The notes beneath the pieces were generated by a model. That model had not been told where the DNA came from and made no database searches. It saw nothing but the letters and a program-made list of their open reading frames with translations. 44,038 bases of DNA from Lachnospiraceae bacterium. Its GTDB lineage: Bacteria; Bacillota; Clostridia; Lachnospirales; Lachnospiraceae. The stretch is from positions 1 to 44,038 of the forward strand of contig JAGALK010000011.1 of NCBI GenBank assembly GCA_017625255.1, in the 5' to 3' direction. How positions within the stretch are numbered: position 1 is the first letter of the stretch; each line of letters opens with the position of its first letter. Shown in pieces: positions 7,272 through 16,148 of the stretch. Position numbers and translations under genes: made by a program.

Positions 7272-8546
7272 TTATCGGTGACTCTTCTTGTCTAAATACA
7301 TATCTGCATCCGCAGCCTTGATTAAAGTATCTAAATCAATCTCACCCTCACAATAAGCAAATCCAATAGCAATTCGGCACTGAATCTCTTGGTCAGGTCT
7401 GCTCAAATGTGTATCTGGGTCAGTCTTCATAACAGTTACTAGCTGTTCTATATTTTGGTCAGTTGTATCAGGAACAATCATCATAAACTCGTCACCGCCC
7501 ATACGAAAGCCAATGCGATCCTCGGTCTGATATTTTTGGATAAATTGAGCAGTTTTCTTAATAACTTCATCACCGGCTTCATGTCCACAGGTATCGTTCA
7601 TTTTCTTTAGATTATCCACATCAAAATAGATAATACCAATGGATTTTTTGACTTCAAATGCAGATTTGCATTCAGTTAAATACCGCTTATTATAAAGCTG
7701 AGTCATACTATCGTGCTGGCTGTTCCACATGGCAATTGCCAGATTGTTAGTCGAATTTAAAATATCCGATTCCATCTTGCGGATAGAATGAAAGAGAGTT
7801 TCGATTTCATCGCCGGTCTGGATGGACAAATGCGCTAAAGGTGAATCCGTAGCATTTGCATTCATGGAGTCTACATAACTGCCGACAGCTGCGGATAGAG
7901 CATTAATCGGAGAAACAATGGTTTTGTTGATAATAAGAACAAAGAAAACAGTAGCAATCAAGGTTAAGGCAAAAGATACCAAAACTAACTGGTACAGATA
8001 CTGAAACTGTTCTCTTTCAGCCTCAAGCGTATTAATGCCAACAATGACATACCCCATTGGAATGTTATAAGATGACAACACTGGTCTGTAAATTTCTATT
8101 CTGTCAGAATAGGTAATGGAAAGCAGATTATTGCCATCTGTCAGCTTGGAGCTTAATTTTTTCTGCTCAGCATCCAAAGGAATGCGATCTCCTAAAAATG
8201 CCCCTGTGGATGTCAAATCTGTATCAAAAATATAATTACCATAATCGGAATCAAACCAGATAACCGAGAGCTTTACAATATCACTGTTTGTGTTTTTATA
8301 ATCTAAAAGCTTGTTCCAAGTGACATAATAATCACTGTCTCGTAAACCGGTTTGTATGTATTTTTCTAAAGAATCACCATTGATAATTAAAGCACAGGTT
8401 TCCGCTACGGTATTTGCCGTAGAAAGTCCGGCCTGCTGATTTGTGTTGACAAAATTCTGGTAATTCATAACAATACTTAGAACATTTAGAGTGATGACAA
8501 AAATGAACATAAGCATTAAAATTCGCTTTTTTAATGATTTTTTCAT
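7272..8546 (-). CDS. Membrane diguanylate cyclase with extracellular sensor and HAMP
   Basis: 424 aa. One membrane helix at the N-terminus, an extracellular sensor region of about 150 residues (Cache-like by layout), a second helix near 185-210, a HAMP-like linker, and a C-terminal GGDEF domain. The active-site loop reads RMGGDEFMMI, so it should make c-di-GMP from two GTP. The RxxD inhibitory site is absent, as the -9 and -6 positions before GGDEF are Thr and Arg. There is no EAL or HD-GYP domain. It starts 10 bases after the binding-protein gene and shares its promoter, so the binding protein may present ligand to this sensor. The domain order is clear; the ligand is not. Confidence 0.9.
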   Translation of the reverse strand: MKKSLKKRILMLMFIFVITLNVLSIVMNYQNFVNTNQQAGLSTANTVAETCALIINGDSLEKYIQTGLRDSDYYVTWNKLLDYKNTNSDIVKLSVIWFDSDYGNYIFDTDLTSTGAFLGDRIPLDAEQKKLSSKLTDGNNLLSITYSDRIEIYRPVLSSYNIPMGYVIVGINTLEAEREQFQYLYQLVLVSFALTLIATVFFVLIINKTIVSPINALSAAVGSYVDSMNANATDSPLAHLSIQTGDEIETLFHSIRKMESDILNSTNNLAIAMWNSQHDSMTQLYNKRYLTECKSAFEVKKSIGIIYFDVDNLKKMNDTCGHEAGDEVIKKTAQFIQKYQTEDRIGFRMGGDEFMMIVPDTTDQNIEQLVTVMKTDPDTHLSRPDQEIQCRIAIGFAYCEGEIDLDTLIKAADADMYLDKKSHR

Positions 8547-8556
8547 AAATTATTCC

Positions 8557-9606
8557 CTAGTACTTTCTGTCAGAAATATATTCTGCTGCATTTTCATAAG
8601 TAAAAACAGATTCTTCTACATAGTAAACAGAGTCTACGGTTTTTCCGGCTTCTAAATCCTGTATTACCTGATGGGAAAGTCCGGCAATCAATGGATTACA
8701 TTCTACAGAAACCATTAACTTTCCTTCCTGCATAAGCTCAAAGGCTTCATATAGAGCATCGAATGAAATGGTAATTACATCTGTGTCTACACCATAACGC
8801 ATTCCCGCCTGTTCCATAGCCTTCATAGCACCAAACATCATATTATCGTTTTCAGAAATAACAACATCAATATCCTCATGAGGGTAGTCCGTTAAAATCT
8901 GTTTCATGACATTCGTACCTTCCCCCTGAGTGAAATTTGCACACTGACTGGTTAAGATATTCCAATTACTGTGCTTGGAAATTTCTTCTAAAAGTCCTTC
9001 TGTTCTGCCAATTGCAGCGGAAGCACCAGCGGTTCCTTCTAATATAACAATGTTGAGGTTTTCCTTCTCGCGACCATTTTTTTCTAAATAGGAATACAGC
9101 CATTTTGCGGCATTGATTCCCTCTGTTTTAAAATCAGAACCAATCCAGCATTCATATAAAGAAGGATTTGCGTTTACGCCACGGTCTGAAATAATGACAG
9201 GAATGTTTTCCTGCTGGGCAAGAGTTAGAACATCATCCCAACCGTCTTCTACAATAGGGTCGATAATCAGATAATCTACCTTTTGAGCAATTAAGTCATA
9301 AGCAGCTTTGACCTGACGGTTAGAATCTGAATTGCCATCTACATAAATTAAATTGTAGCCATTTTCAGTTGTAAAAGTATCCCAATAATCATTTGTATTG
9401 GCATCACGCCAGTCGGATTCCTTGCCGGTTTGAATAAAACCTACAGTAATATAATCAGAATTGTGCTTTGGTGCATCAGACCGAATTAAATTTCCGGTTT
9501 CTACTGTATTTTGTGAGGTGCCGCAGCCGACGGTACAGAAAAGACCACCAAGTATGCCAATTACCGGTAACAAGAGCCGGAATTTGAGAAATTGTCTTTT
9601 TTTCAT
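8557..9606 (-). CDS. Sugar-type substrate-binding lipoprotein (periplasmic-binding fold)
   Basis: 349 aa. The signal peptide ends in a lipobox (TVGC, Cys about 28), so the mature protein is membrane-anchored outside the cell. The body is a type I periplasmic binding fold of the LacI/ribose-binding class (Peripla_BP_4): ITVGFIQTGKESDW at the start, YLIIDPIVEDGW, IPVIISDRGVN, and a VVISENDNMMFGAMKAMEQAG segment. It is 350 aa, standard for sugar-binding proteins. No ABC permease or ATPase gene adjoins it; the only operon partner is the GGDEF sensor. A sensory role is therefore more likely than transport, though a distant transporter cannot be excluded. The ribosome site GAGGATAATGCT precedes the ATG. 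Confidence 0.88.
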   Translation of the reverse strand: MKKRQFLKFRLLLPVIGILGGLFCTVGCGTSQNTVETGNLIRSDAPKHNSDYITVGFIQTGKESDWRDANTNDYWDTFTTENGYNLIYVDGNSDSNRQVKAAYDLIAQKVDYLIIDPIVEDGWDDVLTLAQQENIPVIISDRGVNANPSLYECWIGSDFKTEGINAAKWLYSYLEKNGREKENLNIVILEGTAGASAAIGRTEGLLEEISKHSNWNILTSQCANFTQGEGTNVMKQILTDYPHEDIDVVISENDNMMFGAMKAMEQAGMRYGVDTDVITISFDALYEAFELMQEGKLMVSVECNPLIAGLSHQVIQDLEAGKTVDSVYYVEESVFTYENAAEYISDRKY

Positions 9607-9640
9607 AGCATTATCCTCAAAATATAGTCTATTTACAAAA

Positions 9641-9669
9641 ATTATACAAAGAAATTGTTAAAAACGCAA
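9641..9669 (-). promoter_or_regulatory. Promoter of the binding-protein/GGDEF operon
   Basis: On the minus strand TTGCGT and a perfect TATAAT are separated by 17 bases, 35 bases before the lipoprotein start codon. It lies back to back with the histidine kinase promoter. Confidence 0.75.
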
Positions 9670-9705
9670 GAAAATTTGGCAATTATGAATTAATTGTGTC
9701 GTTCA

Positions 9706-9734
9706 TTGTGAGATGGATGGATTCGTGTTAAAAT
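9706..9734 (+). promoter_or_regulatory. Promoter of the histidine kinase gene
   Basis: TTGTGA and TAAAAT with 17-base spacing. The -10 box ends 12 bases before the ATG at 9746, which favours the ATG at 9767 with its GAAAGGTG ribosome site. Confidence 0.65.
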
Positions 9735-9766
9735 AAGAGAAAGAAATGGATGGAAAGGTGCTTTTT

Positions 9767-11248
9767 ATGAAAGTTAAACGCTCAATTACATTACAATTTA
9801 CAGGAACAATTCTTGGATTGATTATAACTACAGTGATTTTATGCTGGTTTTTAAATACAACATTTCTGGAAACTTATTATACCTATAATAAGCAGAATGT
9901 TATGCTGGAAGGCTACAATACAATCAATGCAGAAAGTATCAATGGAAGTTTATGGAGTGAAGATTTTGGTATTCGCTTTGAAAAAATATGTTCCAATGGA
10001 AATATAGCCATTATGATTATTAGTGCGGATGGTTCTATCGTTAGAGCCTCTGTAAATGATACAGAGGTATTAAAAAGGCAGTTTATGGATGTGCTGTTTG
10101 GAAATGTGGCAGATTCTACAGCGGAGGTATTAAAAGAAAATAGTCGATATGTACTACAGAAACGAACGGATACCCGATTGGATGCGGAATATTTGATTTT
10201 ATGGGGAACCTTAGAGAATGGAAATTTGATTCTTATGCGTACCGCGTTAGAAGGTATTCGTGAGAATGTATGGGTATCGAATCGTTTTTTGGCTTATGTG
10301 GGAGCTGTTGCCATTGTTTTTGGAGCAGTTGTCAGTATTTTTGTATCCAGAAAAATTGCAGGACCTATTCTTGAACTTACACAGATATCCAGAAAAATGA
10401 CAAATTTGGACTTTGATGCAAAGTATACCAGTCGCGGAGAAAATGAAATTGATTTGCTAGGTGAGCATATGAATCAGCTTTCTTCTGCGTTGGAACGGAC
10501 TATTTCTGAATTGAAAAGTGCCAATAATGAATTGCAGATTGATATAGAAAAAAAGAATCAGATAGATGAAATGCGAAAAGATTTCCTGTCGAATGTGTCT
10601 CATGAGTTGAAAACACCTCTTGCATTAATTCAAGGATACGCAGAGGGATTACAGGAGTGCATCAATGAGGATGAAGAAAGCAGGAATTTTTACTGTGAAG
10701 TGATTGTGGATGAAGCGGACAAAATGAATCGTATGGTAAAAAAGCTTCTTACATTAAATCAGTTAGAATTTGGTAATGATATGGTGACTATGGAGAGATT
10801 TGATTTGACAGAATTGATTCAAGGAGTAATTTTGTCTGCTTCTATTTTGCTAAAGCAAAACGAAATCAGCTTAACTTTTAATACAGATATACTGATGTAT
10901 GTATGGGCAGATGAGTTTAAGGTGGAAGAGGTTGTTACCAACTATTTAAGTAATGCTATTCATCATGTAGATTTTGAAAAACGCATAGATATTAAATATA
11001 CACAGTTTGAGGATTGTGTGAGAGTCAGTGTATTTAATACAGGTAAAAATATTCCGTCTGAGGATATTGACAGCATATGGATAAAATTCTATAAAGTAGA
11101 TAAAGCCAGAACCAGAGAATATGGCGGCAGCGGAATAGGTTTATCCATTGTAAAAGCGATTATGGATTCTTTTCATCGGGAGTGTGGTGTGATAAATCAT
11201 GCCGATGGAGTAGAATTTTGGTTCGAACTGGACACAAAAAACAATTAA
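9767..11248 (+). CDS. HAMP-domain sensor histidine kinase
   Basis: 493 aa from the ATG at 9767; an ATG 21 bases upstream lies too near the promoter. Membrane helices at about residues 9-30 and 175-197 flank an extracellular sensor of about 145 residues. HAMP follows (SRKIAGPILELTQISRKM), then a dimerisation helix with phospho-acceptor His279 in NVSHELKTPLALIQGYAEGL. The ATPase domain has the N box (NYLSNAIHH), a NTGKNIP G1-like loop, an F box (KFYKVD) and GGSGIGLSIVKAI. This is the PhoR/VanS-like arrangement that pairs with PhoB-type regulators. The nearest is at 6530-7204, so the two are probably a split pair. Its own promoter drives it. Confidence 0.92.
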   Translation: MKVKRSITLQFTGTILGLIITTVILCWFLNTTFLETYYTYNKQNVMLEGYNTINAESINGSLWSEDFGIRFEKICSNGNIAIMIISADGSIVRASVNDTEVLKRQFMDVLFGNVADSTAEVLKENSRYVLQKRTDTRLDAEYLILWGTLENGNLILMRTALEGIRENVWVSNRFLAYVGAVAIVFGAVVSIFVSRKIAGPILELTQISRKMTNLDFDAKYTSRGENEIDLLGEHMNQLSSALERTISELKSANNELQIDIEKKNQIDEMRKDFLSNVSHELKTPLALIQGYAEGLQECINEDEESRNFYCEVIVDEADKMNRMVKKLLTLNQLEFGNDMVTMERFDLTELIQGVILSASILLKQNEISLTFNTDILMYVWADEFKVEEVVTNYLSNAIHHVDFEKRIDIKYTQFEDCVRVSVFNTGKNIPSEDIDSIWIKFYKVDKARTREYGGSGIGLSIVKAIMDSFHRECGVINHADGVEFWFELDTKNN

Positions 11249-11251
11249 TGG

Positions 11252-11280
11252 TTGCCCATTCTCTAAAAAAATGTTAAAAT
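11252..11280 (+). promoter_or_regulatory. Promoter of the Glu/Thr-rich lipoprotein
   Basis: TTGCCC and TAAAAT with exactly 17 bases between them follow the kinase stop codon. The -10 box covers the ATG at 11271, so translation starts downstream at 11322. Confidence 0.65.
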
Positions 11281-11321
11281 TAACTATATTTTACAGAAAG
11301 TTTATGCAGTGGAGGCATAGG

Positions 11322-12149
11322 ATGAAAAATTCAAGGATGAAGGTGACTGCAGTGCTTTTAGCAACAGCATTTATGCTTTCGGGTTGTGGAGAGGAATTAT
11401 ATGTACTCACACCGGAGGAGGAAGCTGCCGTTGTTACTTATGCAGCACATACCGTTGCAAAGTATAATACCTATCAAAAGGATGGAGAGGTATTTGTACT
11501 ACAGGAAGTTTTAAATGATGAAGAAGTAGAAGAATCTGAAGAAACCGAAGAAATGGAATTGGAAGCAGTACAGGAAACTGAAAAGGCAGCAGAAATCGAG
11601 ACACCAGAAGAAAATGAGCCGAAAGAAACTGAAACCGAAGAAACGGAAACAGAATCTAAACCAGCTGATTCAGAAGAAACAGAAACAGAATCGACAGAAG
11701 CTAAAACAACCGAAACAGAAATGCTGGCAGAGCAAGAAACAGCAGCGACATTGACAGAGGCATTGGATTTAGGGGTTGTTGAAGCTGAATATATCGGTCA
11801 TAGCCTGTGCACAACCTATCAGCAGTCAGAGTATTACACAGTAGATGCTGATTTAGGAAAACAGCTATTGGTACTGAATGTGAATCTGAAAAATCAAGTG
11901 AATCAGGCACTTCATATTGATATTTTGACTATGAGACCGGAGTTTCGGGCTGTTATTAATGGAACAGAAGTTGTACCTGCACAGATGACGATTCTTTTGA
12001 ATGATTTATCTACCTATCAGGCAGATATTGCTGCATCAGCGGTAAATGAGACAGTGTTATTGTTCCAGATTCCACAGGACATGACAGAAATTTCTGATTT
12101 GCAGTTAGAAATAGATATGAATGGAAAGAATTTTACAGTTAATTTGTAA
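11322..12149 (+). CDS. Lipoprotein with acidic low-complexity linker and DUF4352-like domain
   Basis: 275 aa from the ATG at 11322, preceded by GGAGG; the longer frame begins inside the promoter. The signal peptide ends in a lipobox (MLSGC). Residues about 75-150 are dominated by Glu and Thr (SEETETES-like repeats), which would act as a spacer through the wall. The final 125 residues form a beta-rich domain with the pattern LLVLNVNLKNQVNQALHI, resembling the DUF4352/immunoglobulin-like fold of Gram-positive lipoproteins. No catalytic motif is visible. The gene follows the histidine kinase but has its own promoter. DUF4352 membership is a tentative match. Confidence 0.7.
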   Translation: MKNSRMKVTAVLLATAFMLSGCGEELYVLTPEEEAAVVTYAAHTVAKYNTYQKDGEVFVLQEVLNDEEVEESEETEEMELEAVQETEKAAEIETPEENEPKETETEETETESKPADSEETETESTEAKTTETEMLAEQETAATLTEALDLGVVEAEYIGHSLCTTYQQSEYYTVDADLGKQLLVLNVNLKNQVNQALHIDILTMRPEFRAVINGTEVVPAQMTILLNDLSTYQADIAASAVNETVLLFQIPQDMTEISDLQLEIDMNGKNFTVNL

Positions 12150-12184
12150 AAAATTGAAAAAATAATATACAATAAACAGATTTA

Positions 12185-12193
12185 TGCTATAAT
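12185..12193 (+). promoter_or_regulatory. Extended -10 promoter of cheV
   Basis: TGCTATAAT is a perfect extended -10 element about 70 bases before the cheV start. The -35 region (ATATAC) is poor, as expected for this promoter class. Confidence 0.6.
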
Positions 12194-12262
12194 AGTATTA
12201 ATATAGTGCGTTATGCAAGGGTCTGCGGAGACAAATATAAATGCATCGGGAGGAATAGGTTT

Positions 12263-13171
12263 ATGGATACAAATATACTTTTAGAGAGTGGAACGAATGA
12301 GTTAGAGGTGCTTGAGTTTAAGTTAGGCAACAATCATTATGGTATCAATGTAGCGAAGATTCGTGAAATCTTGTCATATCAGCCGGTGACTCCGATACCA
12401 AATGCAAATCCATGTGTAGAAGGGATTTTTATGCCAAGGGATTTGATGATTACAGTCATTAACTTGAAGCGTTGTATCGGACTTTCGGATAATGAAACAG
12501 AAGGTTTGTTTATTATTACAAACTTCAATAAATTAAATATTGCATTTCATGTAGATCAGGTACTTGGTATCCATAGAGTATCATGGGAAGATATTATTAA
12601 ACCGGATTCTACAATTAATGGTGACGACAATGGTGTATCTACCGGTGTTATTAAAATGAATGATAAATTAATTATCATTCTTGATTTTGAAAAGATTGTT
12701 ACAGATATTAGTCCGGAAACTGGATTAAAGGTTTCTGATATCGAAGAATATAAGGATCGTGACAGAAGTGATTCTCCAATTCTCATTGCAGAGGATTCAC
12801 CGCTTTTAAGTAAACTGATTACAGATTGTCTGAAAAAAGCTGGTTATACAAAGCAGATTATTACCATGAATGGACAGGAAGCATGGGATAAGATTTGTGA
12901 ATACAAACGGGAAGGCGATTTGAAGAGCAAAGTACATTGTATCATTACAGATATAGAGATGCCGGTGATGGATGGACATCGTCTTACAAAGCTGGCAAAG
13001 ACCGACGAAGAGGTTAAGGATATTCCGTTGGTTATCTTTTCATCTCTTGTGAATGACGAGATGCGCCGTAAGGGAGAATTACTTGGAGCAGATGCACAGC
13101 TGACAAAACCGGAAATTGGATATCTGGTAGAAGCGATTGACAAGTTGATTGATTCCCGTAAATGGGCATAG
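12263..13171 (+). CDS. cheV: Chemotaxis coupling protein CheV (CheW + receiver)
   Basis: 302 aa from the ATG at 12263, which follows GGGAGGAAT. Residues about 10-155 form a CheW-like coupling domain (ELEVLEFKLGNNHYGINVAKIREIL, split here as ELEVLEFKLG and GINVAKIREIL; later GVIKMNDKLIIILDFEKI). Residues about 172-300 form a receiver domain with the acidic pair in LIAEDS, the phospho-acceptor Asp in IITDIEMPVMDGH (about residue 230) and the Lys in LTKPE. CheV couples chemoreceptors to CheA and adapts by phosphorylation, at the inner face of the membrane. No cheA, mcp or flagellar gene is in the window, so this is a stand-alone locus. Its presence implies a chemotactic, probably motile host. 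Confidence 0.92.
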   Translation: MDTNILLESGTNELEVLEFKLGNNHYGINVAKIREILSYQPVTPIPNANPCVEGIFMPRDLMITVINLKRCIGLSDNETEGLFIITNFNKLNIAFHVDQVLGIHRVSWEDIIKPDSTINGDDNGVSTGVIKMNDKLIIILDFEKIVTDISPETGLKVSDIEEYKDRDRSDSPILIAEDSPLLSKLITDCLKKAGYTKQIITMNGQEAWDKICEYKREGDLKSKVHCIITDIEMPVMDGHRLTKLAKTDEEVKDIPLVIFSSLVNDEMRRKGELLGADAQLTKPEIGYLVEAIDKLIDSRKWA

Positions 13172-13182
13172 ACAAGAATTTG

Positions 13183-13209
13183 AGGGATGTGATGTATCAT
13201 CACATCCCT
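13183..13209. other. Perfect 12-bp stem hairpin without T tract
   Basis: AGGGATGTGATG and CATCACATCCCT pair perfectly across a three-base loop, between cheV and the next gene. The sequence after it is TCATGAGTTT, so a classic terminator T tract is missing. It may be a transcript-stabilising or processing hairpin at the end of the cheV message, or a protein-binding palindrome. Confidence 0.7.
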
Positions 13210-13240
13210 TCATGAGTTTAGAGTACAGGGAGGTACTACG

Positions 13241-14734
13241 GTGAGTAGAACAGAAGATTATTTGGATTCCCTACTAAATAGTGTTTCTTCGGGCAGAACT
13301 GGAATGTCAGAAAGCAGAAGCCATCGAAGAATGGGAATGGAATCTATTGAAGATTTTGAAAATCAGATAACAGAAGTGGATATGGAAGCTTTTGAGCAGC
13401 AGCTCAATGATGCGGATATGGAATCTTTTGTTCGCGATTTTGAAATTGAAGTTGATAATACAGAGAATGAAGTGATTGATGCAGGTGATGAAGATCACTT
13501 TTTTGATGACTTAGATGGTATTATCAAAAAGGCGCGGGAAAAGGCAGATGCTAAGATGCAAAGAGAATCTGCTTCTGATGAGATGGATGCAGACGATTGG
13601 ACGGATGCAGATGGAGCATCAGAAGAATTATTGAGCATAGATGGCGAAGAGTCTGCACAAAAAGAGACGCCGGAAGTAACGGATGATACAAAAGAGCTGA
13701 TTGATATGTTAGCGGATCTTTCGGGAGATGCAGAGCTGTCAGATATTGGCAAAAAGCTGCAAAACGGTGAGTTTGATATGGAGAGCGATGAAGGAGCATC
13801 CATAGAACTTTCGGAATTGGAAGATGATGAGGCAAAAGAAGAAAAGCCAAAGAAGAAAGAAGGCTTTCTTAAGCGGCTGAAAAAGAAACTTTCTGATAAT
13901 TCAGAAGAAGGTGAAGAGGAAGAAACAGTCTTAGCAGAATCTGAGGATTTAGATGGTGATGAGTATGCGAATATGTCTGAAGAGGATATGGAAATCTTAA
14001 AAGAGCTTCAGGCGGCAGAAAGTGCTGGTGATGAATCAACAGAAAGTGCAGCAGATAAGAAGAAAAAGAAAAAGCAGGAAAAACAGGAAAAGAAAGCACA
14101 GAAAAAACAGGAAAAGAAAGAAAAGAAAGCTTTAAAAGCCCAGAAAGCAAAAGAAGCAAAATCAGAGAAAGTGAAGAAACCGAAAAAGCCAAAAGAAGTG
14201 GATTTATCACCGCCACTTCCAAGAAAACCGGTTATGCTTATTTGTCTGATGGGAATATCAGTATTAGCTCTGATTTTATTGTGTTCTAATCATGTGGGCT
14301 ATACAATGAGCTTATCCGAGGCAAAAACAGCATACAGAGAGCAGGATTATGTTAAAGCTTATCAGGAACTTTCCGGAATAACGATAAAAGAAAATGATGC
14401 TGCATTTTATGAGAAGGTATTCCTCTTAGCTAAAGTGCAGGAAGAATACAGATCAGGTGAAGTTCTTTTTGTGACAGGAGAATATACGAAATCATTAGAT
14501 TCTTATATCTGTGCTTTAGGCAGATATGATGCGAATTATCAAGATGCCACAACCTGTGGTGTGCAGATGGAATATGATGTGTTAGCAGAGCAGATTGCTG
14601 ACCGAATGAAAGAAAAATTTGGTATTACAGCAGAAGAAGCGAGAGAACTTTACGGATTATATGATCGTACGGAATATACCTGTCGTGTATATGATATTGT
14701 AAAAGGATTAGGATTGATAGCAGCAGAAGAATAG
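13241..14734 (+). CDS. Acidic/lysine-rich single-pass membrane protein, unknown
   Basis: 497 aa starting at GTG, seven bases after AGGGAGGT. Residues 1-270 are strongly acidic and likely disordered, with recurring ED/EE-S-D patterns (DFENQITEVDMEAFEQQL and related). Residues about 270-325 are a lysine/glutamine/alanine run (KKKKKKQEKQEKK type). One membrane helix follows at about 330-350 (PVMLICLMGISVLALILL). The last 145 residues, outside the cell by the positive-inside rule, are helical and TPR-like (TAYREQDYVKAYQEL; GEYTKSLDSYICAL). Ten to twenty bases later hisH begins, so it may be cotranscribed with it. I do not recognise a family; being directly downstream of cheV hints at signalling, but that is weak. 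Confidence 0.75.
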   Translation: MSRTEDYLDSLLNSVSSGRTGMSESRSHRRMGMESIEDFENQITEVDMEAFEQQLNDADMESFVRDFEIEVDNTENEVIDAGDEDHFFDDLDGIIKKAREKADAKMQRESASDEMDADDWTDADGASEELLSIDGEESAQKETPEVTDDTKELIDMLADLSGDAELSDIGKKLQNGEFDMESDEGASIELSELEDDEAKEEKPKKKEGFLKRLKKKLSDNSEEGEEEETVLAESEDLDGDEYANMSEEDMEILKELQAAESAGDESTESAADKKKKKKQEKQEKKAQKKQEKKEKKALKAQKAKEAKSEKVKKPKKPKEVDLSPPLPRKPVMLICLMGISVLALILLCSNHVGYTMSLSEAKTAYREQDYVKAYQELSGITIKENDAAFYEKVFLLAKVQEEYRSGEVLFVTGEYTKSLDSYICALGRYDANYQDATTCGVQMEYDVLAEQIADRMKEKFGITAEEARELYGLYDRTEYTCRVYDIVKGLGLIAAEE

Positions 14735-14753
14735 ACAGCGAGGAATGAGAAGC

Positions 14754-15374
14754 ATGATTGCGATTTTGGATTATGATGCAGGAAATTTAAAGAGTGTAGA
14801 GAAAGCTCTAAGTTACATAGGAGAGGAAAGTGTAATTACCAGAGACAGAACTATCGTAGCTAAGGCAGATAAAGTAATTCTTCCGGGTGTGGGTTCCTTT
14901 GGAGCAGCTATGGAGCAGTTGAAAAAATATGAAATTGACAAAATGTTAGAAGAGGTTGTAGAAGAGAAAAAGCCGCTTTTAGGGATTTGTCTTGGCTTGC
15001 AGTTGATGTTTGACGGAAGCGAAGAAGCTTCAGGTGTAGAAGGACTGCATTTGTTGAAGGGCAGTATTTTACGCATACCGGACAAAGAAGGTTTAAAGAT
15101 TCCGCACATTGGTTGGAATTCCTTACATTTAGAAAATCAGGGAAGACTTTTTGACGGCATAGAAGAAAATCCATATGTGTATTTTGTGCATTCTTACTAT
15201 TTGAAAGCAGAAGAGGAATCCATTGTAAAGGCATCTACAGAATATAGTACACATATTCATGCGTCTGTAGAACAAGGAAATGTTTTTGCCTGCCAATTCC
15301 ATCCGGAAAAGAGCAGTACAGTGGGACTTAAGATATTATCAAACTTTGCAAAAATTCAGGGAGGGAATGACTAA
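14754..15374 (+). CDS. hisH: Imidazole glycerol phosphate synthase, glutaminase subunit HisH
   Basis: 206 aa from the ATG at 14754 ([19 protein letters not shown]), which fits the family start better than the ATG at 14745, since the latter abuts its GAGGA site. It is a class I glutamine amidotransferase that supplies ammonia to HisF in histidine synthesis. The nucleophile is Cys in [10 protein letters not shown]; His and Glu are in CQFHPEKSS. Also visible are the oxyanion strand [11 protein letters not shown] and IPHIGWNS, specific for HisH. The stop codon overlaps the hisF start (TAATG), as expected for subunits made in equal amounts. Other his genes are not in the window. Confidence 0.95.
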   Translation: MIAILDYDAGNLKSVEKALSYIGEESVITRDRTIVAKADKVILPGVGSFGAAMEQLKKYEIDKMLEEVVEEKKPLLGICLGLQLMFDGSEEASGVEGLHLLKGSILRIPDKEGLKIPHIGWNSLHLENQGRLFDGIEENPYVYFVHSYYLKAEEESIVKASTEYSTHIHASVEQGNVFACQFHPEKSSTVGLKILSNFAKIQGGND

Positions 15375-16135
15375 TGTTTACAAAGCGAATTATCCCTTGT
15401 CTGGATGTAAATAACGGCAGGGTTGTAAAAGGTGTGAATTTTGTCAATTTAAGAGATGCCGGTGATCCGGTAGAAATTGCTGCAGCTTATGATAAAGCGG
15501 GGGCAGATGAATTGGTTTTTTTGGATATTACGGCTTCTTCTGATGCCAGAGGTACTGTTGTGGATATGGTGCGTCGGGTAGCTGAAAAGGTGTTTATTCC
15601 TTTTACCGTTGGCGGTGGAATCCGTACAGTGGATGATTTTAAAGCCTTGCTTCGGGAAGGCGCAGATAAGATATCTATTAATTCTTCTGCTATTAATCGC
15701 CCGGAGTTGATTTCAGAAGCTGCGGATAAATTTGGAAGTCAATGTGTAGTAGTTGCCATTGATGCCAGAAAAAGAGAAGATGGCAGTGGATGGAATATTT
15801 ATAAAAATGGCGGCAGAATTGATGTGGGTATTGATGCTATCGAGTGGGCAATGAAAGCTGACCGTATGGGGGCAGGTGAAATTTTATTGACCAGCATGGA
15901 TTGTGATGGTACAAAAGTAGGCTATGATTTGGAATTGACCAGACTGATTGCAGAAAATGTTTCCATTCCGGTTATTGCTTCCGGAGGAGCCGGCACAAAA
16001 GATCACTTTTATGAAGCATTGACAGAGGGCAAAGCGGATGCGGCTTTAGCAGCTTCTTTGTTCCATTATAAAGAGTTGGAAATTTTAGATTTAAAGAATT
16101 ATCTTGCTGACAAAGGTGTGTCTGTAAGAAGATAA
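15374..16135 (+). CDS. hisF: Imidazole glycerol phosphate synthase, cyclase subunit HisF
   Basis: 253 aa, the usual length. A (beta/alpha)8 barrel that uses ammonia from HisH and PRFAR to give imidazole glycerol phosphate and AICAR. The catalytic Asp11 region is [15 protein letters not shown], and the second catalytic Asp lies in VVVAIDARK. The phosphate-binding loops GGGIRT and [11 protein letters not shown] are intact, and SMDCDGTK is typical. It overlaps hisH by one base and is followed by ung after 13 bases, so the three are probably cotranscribed. Nothing is missing. Confidence 0.96.
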   Translation: MFTKRIIPCLDVNNGRVVKGVNFVNLRDAGDPVEIAAAYDKAGADELVFLDITASSDARGTVVDMVRRVAEKVFIPFTVGGGIRTVDDFKALLREGADKISINSSAINRPELISEAADKFGSQCVVVAIDARKREDGSGWNIYKNGGRIDVGIDAIEWAMKADRMGAGEILLTSMDCDGTKVGYDLELTRLIAENVSIPVIASGGAGTKDHFYEALTEGKADAALAASLFHYKELEILDLKNYLADKGVSVRR

Positions 16136-16148
16136 AAGGATAAAAATT

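Noticed and set aside
11540..11740. Tandem DNA repeat in the lipoprotein gene
   Set aside because: The Glu/Thr codon run is low complexity but has no fixed unit length, so it is described as a linker only.
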